This document shows positions 8,440-11,305 of a stretch of DNA of 11,305 nt, piece after piece. Position 1 is the first letter of the stretch; each line of letters starts with the position of its first letter. The translations under genes and the position numbers were made by a program. Under the pieces are notes generated by a model. The model worked only from the letters and a program-made list of their open reading frames with translations, had not been told where the DNA came from and made no database searches. The DNA is taken from assembly GCA_009733575.1 (NCBI GenBank), contig ML769581.1, positions 116,685-127,989 on the forward strand. Direction: 5' to 3'. This stretch comes from Gymnopus androsaceus JB14 (lineage: Eukaryota; Basidiomycota; Agaricomycetes; Agaricales; Omphalotaceae).

Positions 8440-8821
8440 AGGGTAAAGAAACTTGGACCGACTGCTCGGAATGTTGAGATTGAGGGCAGATTGTAAGATA
8501 GGTTGCCGATTCACCAAGTTGATCGGTTTCGGAAGGAAGAAGCGTGAAATATCAGAATAGCGCTCGTCGCGTGGGTACAAATATATTGGAAGTAAAATAC
8601 AATGAGTGCGCAACAATACAGGGTATTTTATCGATACAAGCAGAATTAGAAGATGGCTCAAACACTAGAGTAAGAAGAGTTCGTAAATACTGCCCATCTA
8701 GTTGAACATGATATAGATACAACTTATGGAGGTTTAGCATGGATGTAAGGACTGATGATAGTTAGCGTCAGAGGACGAAAAAGAAAACGACAGCAGTCTC
8801 GCAGTGAATACGCATTTGCGA

Positions 8822-11161
8822 TCAGTTCTCGGAATCCGCGCTACCATTAACGAGAACCTGATCTTTACCGTAAGCAACAGGCTGTCCATTCCTCAGCTCA
8901 GCCTCGCTGACCATCGCATCTTCCGGATGCGGAGGGACAAAGTGCTTAAGCTGATACATCATCTGCTCTTGAAGGAGATCGGAGCCCGCGGCGGCAGCGA
9001 CTAAACCGAGGAATGAAGGAGAAGGGTTCAGTGGGCGGGTACAGAACTCCGGATGAGCTTGTAGACCCATGAAGAAAGGATGATCTAAAGCAAATCCGTA
9101 GAGCAACCAAAAATTAGAATGTAAAGCCAAGAAAGTGCGACAGAGGTATACGCACCATGCAGCTCCAACACTTGCATCCGTTCACCCTTTTCATCTTTCC
9201 CCACAAACGACAAACCACTTGCAGACAATTTCTCTACCCAATCAGGGTTGACTTCGTACCGATGACGATGTCTCTCCCAGATCTTACCCGCACCTCCATA
9301 CAGCTTCCTAGCCTTCGACCACGTTTCCGTACCTTGTTGGAACACTGTCGGCCTCAGCCCCAGACGCATCGTCCCGCCCATATGAGTTTTGGATATCTCC
9401 GGCATGAAGATAATCGCAGGGTTTTTGGTGTTTTGGTCAAATTCGGTGGAAGTTGCGTCAGGAATATTCATCTTGTTTCGAGCCCATTCGATAACTGCGA
9501 GCTGGAAGCCAAGGCAAATTCCGAGGTACGGCTTGTTGTTTTCGCGAGCATGCTTTATGGCGAGGAGCATACCTTCGATTCCGCGATTACCAAACCCTCC
9601 GGGCACGAGGATCCCTCTGAGAAGGAAAGTAAGAGCTTCAGTTTGAAAATGTTTCAAGAACAGCTTACCCAGCACCTACGACCGCTCGCCATGCATCGTG
9701 ATACCTTAAAGGGTGTTCTCTTTGCGCCTCCGGCTCCAAATCTGAGGATTCGACCCACTATGACGAAGAATTTCAGCAAGGCTATCTGGAGGAAGGAAAC
9801 TATTATGCTACCTGAACATTGAGTTTCCGATTAACTCGGAAGGCTGAATGTTCCAAGGATTTTGTAACGGACATGTACGAGTCCTTGAGGTCGGTATACT
9901 TGCCAACCAAAACAATGTTGACAGTGTCAAACGCCCTTTCCGATCTGAAATATCGAGAAAATAAGCCATTGGTTCAAGTGAGAATCAAAAGAAATTTACC
10001 CAGATGTCATGGCACGCCAACGTTCGGAAAGAGACCGTCCTCGGTCCGACATTTCTTTTGTGATTTTGACATTGCCCAAGTTTAAACGCTTCGTAAGAAA
10101 TTCAACTATTCCTTGGGATTGCAGGAGTAGCGGTACGTGGTACACAGACGAAACGTCGTGTACACCAAACACCTGTTCCGGAGCAACGTGACAAAACATG
10201 GATATTTTGCTTTTTGTATCGGGTCGGAGGGTTGAGGAACGAGAAGTCGACATGCGATGAGATCAGGAAGTAGACCCAGGCCACGAAGAGAGTGGATAGT
10301 GGTCTGCGTGGGTTTTGTTTTTTGTTCGCCGTGCATATCCGGAACGAGAGATACGTGGATAAGGGCAAAGTTGTCGTGACCGACACGAAATTGGAATTGA
10401 CGCATGGCTTCAACAAATGGTGCCGATTCAATGTCTCCAACTGTACCGCCGAGCTACAGAATATGTATTCAGCTTTGTTGGAACATCAGGGAAAAAAAGA
10501 TACAAACTTCGACTATACAGATGTCAGGCTCTTCACCAGTTTCATCTACTGGTATTTTTGATACGCGTTCGATCCAATCCTGGATCTCATTGGTGACGTG
10601 CGGGACAATCTAGCATTCTCTTGAGGACCCACGCCTTGCAGAACTCGATTGGCTTCTCACCTGAACTGTTTTGCCTAAATAATCTCCTTTGCGCTATCGA
10701 TAACGTTAGTACATGTCAATGCGCAATTGACGGAGCCTCACGGACCTCCTTCTCAATGACTTCCCTATAGATCTTCCCTGTCGTAATATTATTGTCTCGT
10801 GAAAGTGTAACGTTGAGGTATCGCTCGTAGTTCCCAAGGTCAAGGTCGACTTCACCTCCGTCGTTCAAAACATAAACTTCGCCTGTACCGAAAGGTCAAT
10901 CAATCAGTGATCAGCTCAGCGATGCTTTGGGCAGATTTCACCATGTTCTTGGGGTCTCATGGTGCCAGCATCGATATTCATATAAGGATCGATCTTAATA
11001 GCAGTGACCTTGAGACCTGTAGTTTTGAGCAACAAGCCCGTTGAAGAAGCTGTTGAAAAGGATTTAAGTTCAATGCACGTATAGAGAAGCCAATTCGTAC
11101 CAATAACACCCTTCCCAATCCCACTGATTACACCACCAGATACGATGATATATTTTGTCAT
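8822..11161 (-). CDS. URA7: CTP synthase (glutamine-hydrolysing), with one apparent frameshift
   Basis: Makes CTP from UTP, ATP and glutamine; a cytosolic enzyme that supplies RNA, DNA and phospholipid synthesis. Ten exons: 11161-11101, 11049-10942, 10882-10746, 10693-10661, 10609-10508, 10453-10000, 9944-9812, 9757-9669, 9616-9156 and 9084-8822. Introns are 51-71 nt and all join in phase. The synthetase domain starts with [11 protein letters not shown] (residues 8-18), then [53 protein letters not shown] and [10 protein letters not shown]. The glutaminase domain has GILVPGGFG, the nucleophile Cys in GICLGFQ (codon 9516-9514) and the His-Glu pair in AHPEF. Exon 4 is only 33 nt. In exon 6, between IACR (about 10250) and [12 protein letters not shown] (about 10205), the frame changes by one base, so one continuous protein is not readable. 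Otherwise about 610 aa, normal for fungi. The ATG has A at -3. URA7 is the yeast name for the family. Confidence 0.95.
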
Positions 11162-11305
11162 TTTCCCCTAGGCGTTCGTGAGTTCGTCAGGCAGACGCGA
11201 ATGATGGTGGCGAAGCGAAGAAGAACAAAAAAAATCGCGTGGCAGCGCATGTGAGTTTTCAACCGGAGTCAGCCGGAGTATTGATCCGCGGAACCGGTAG
11301 ACTCC
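11162..11305 (-). promoter_or_regulatory. 5' flank of the CTP synthase gene
   Basis: On the coding strand this flank has a pyrimidine-rich run (T8 followed by TTC repeats, about 11235-11207) common in fungal housekeeping promoters and no clear TATA box. CCGGAGT occurs twice (11262-11268 and 11272-11278). The transcription start cannot be placed. Confidence 0.4.

Larger units (their letters stand above)
7812..8821. other. Spacer between CTP synthase 3' end and ICMT promoter
   Basis: About 1 kb without a recognisable gene. It should contain the CTP synthase 3' UTR and the ICMT upstream region. Frames such as 7695-8009 (plus, overlapping the ICMT start) and 8661-8428 (minus) show no family motif. 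Short direct repeats, a tandem repeat and a palindrome are listed separately. Confidence 0.5.

Noticed and set aside
9157..9822. A 221-codon plus-strand open frame, the longest in the window
   Set aside because: It is antisense to CTP synthase exons 7-9 and shows no family motif.
1..11305. A biosynthetic cluster, CRISPR array, tRNA, rRNA or transposon
   Set aside because: No core biosynthetic gene, spaced repeats, RNA gene signature, transposase or long terminal repeat was recognised; the genes present have unrelated roles.

Overview
The window looks like nuclear DNA of a filamentous basidiomycete, probably an agaricomycete. Genes are split by many short GT-AG introns (41-71 nt) carrying CTRAY-type branch sites. 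The proteins recognised (CTP synthase, an STE14-type isoprenylcysteine methyltransferase, a 2OG-Fe(II) oxygenase, an MFS transporter, listerin) read most like fungal, especially basidiomycete, homologues as I remember them; no database was searched.

Left part (1-3816) is a gene graveyard. Bases 1-1560 hold the C-terminal part of a decayed listerin (Ltn1/Rkr1, ribosome quality control E3 ligase) gene. Its body is on the minus strand (about 1301 down to 1), but its last RING half and stop codon are on the plus strand (about 1358-1560). The RING domain is therefore cut in two by an inversion. Bases 1756-3816 hold a decayed MFS transporter on the minus strand with its start codon at 3816. One internal exon (about 2711-2945) is flipped to the plus strand while the coding regions before and after it stay on minus. 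Both remnants carry many frameshifts and stops, yet every piece can be placed in the expected protein order.

Right part (4731-11161) holds three genes in good condition. A 2OG-Fe(II) oxygenase (plus, 4731-6173, seven exons, 375 aa) has an intact HxD...H triad. An ICMT-like methyltransferase (minus, 7723-6891, three exons, 239 aa) faces it tail to tail. A CTP synthase (minus, 11161-8822, ten exons, about 610 aa) has all its domains but carries one apparent frameshift in exon 6, near 10225-10255.

The genes do not form an obvious pathway. CTP synthase is nucleotide metabolism, ICMT acts on prenylated proteins in the ER membrane, and the oxygenase is of unknown substrate. The most notable signal is the pair of neighbouring, convergent pseudogenes, each scrambled by its own small intragenic inversion with at least three of the four ends in or next to introns, beside a region with nearly intact genes. 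Long spacers (3817-4730, 6174-6890, 7724-8821) show no recognisable gene, only short repeats, palindromes and candidate promoter elements.
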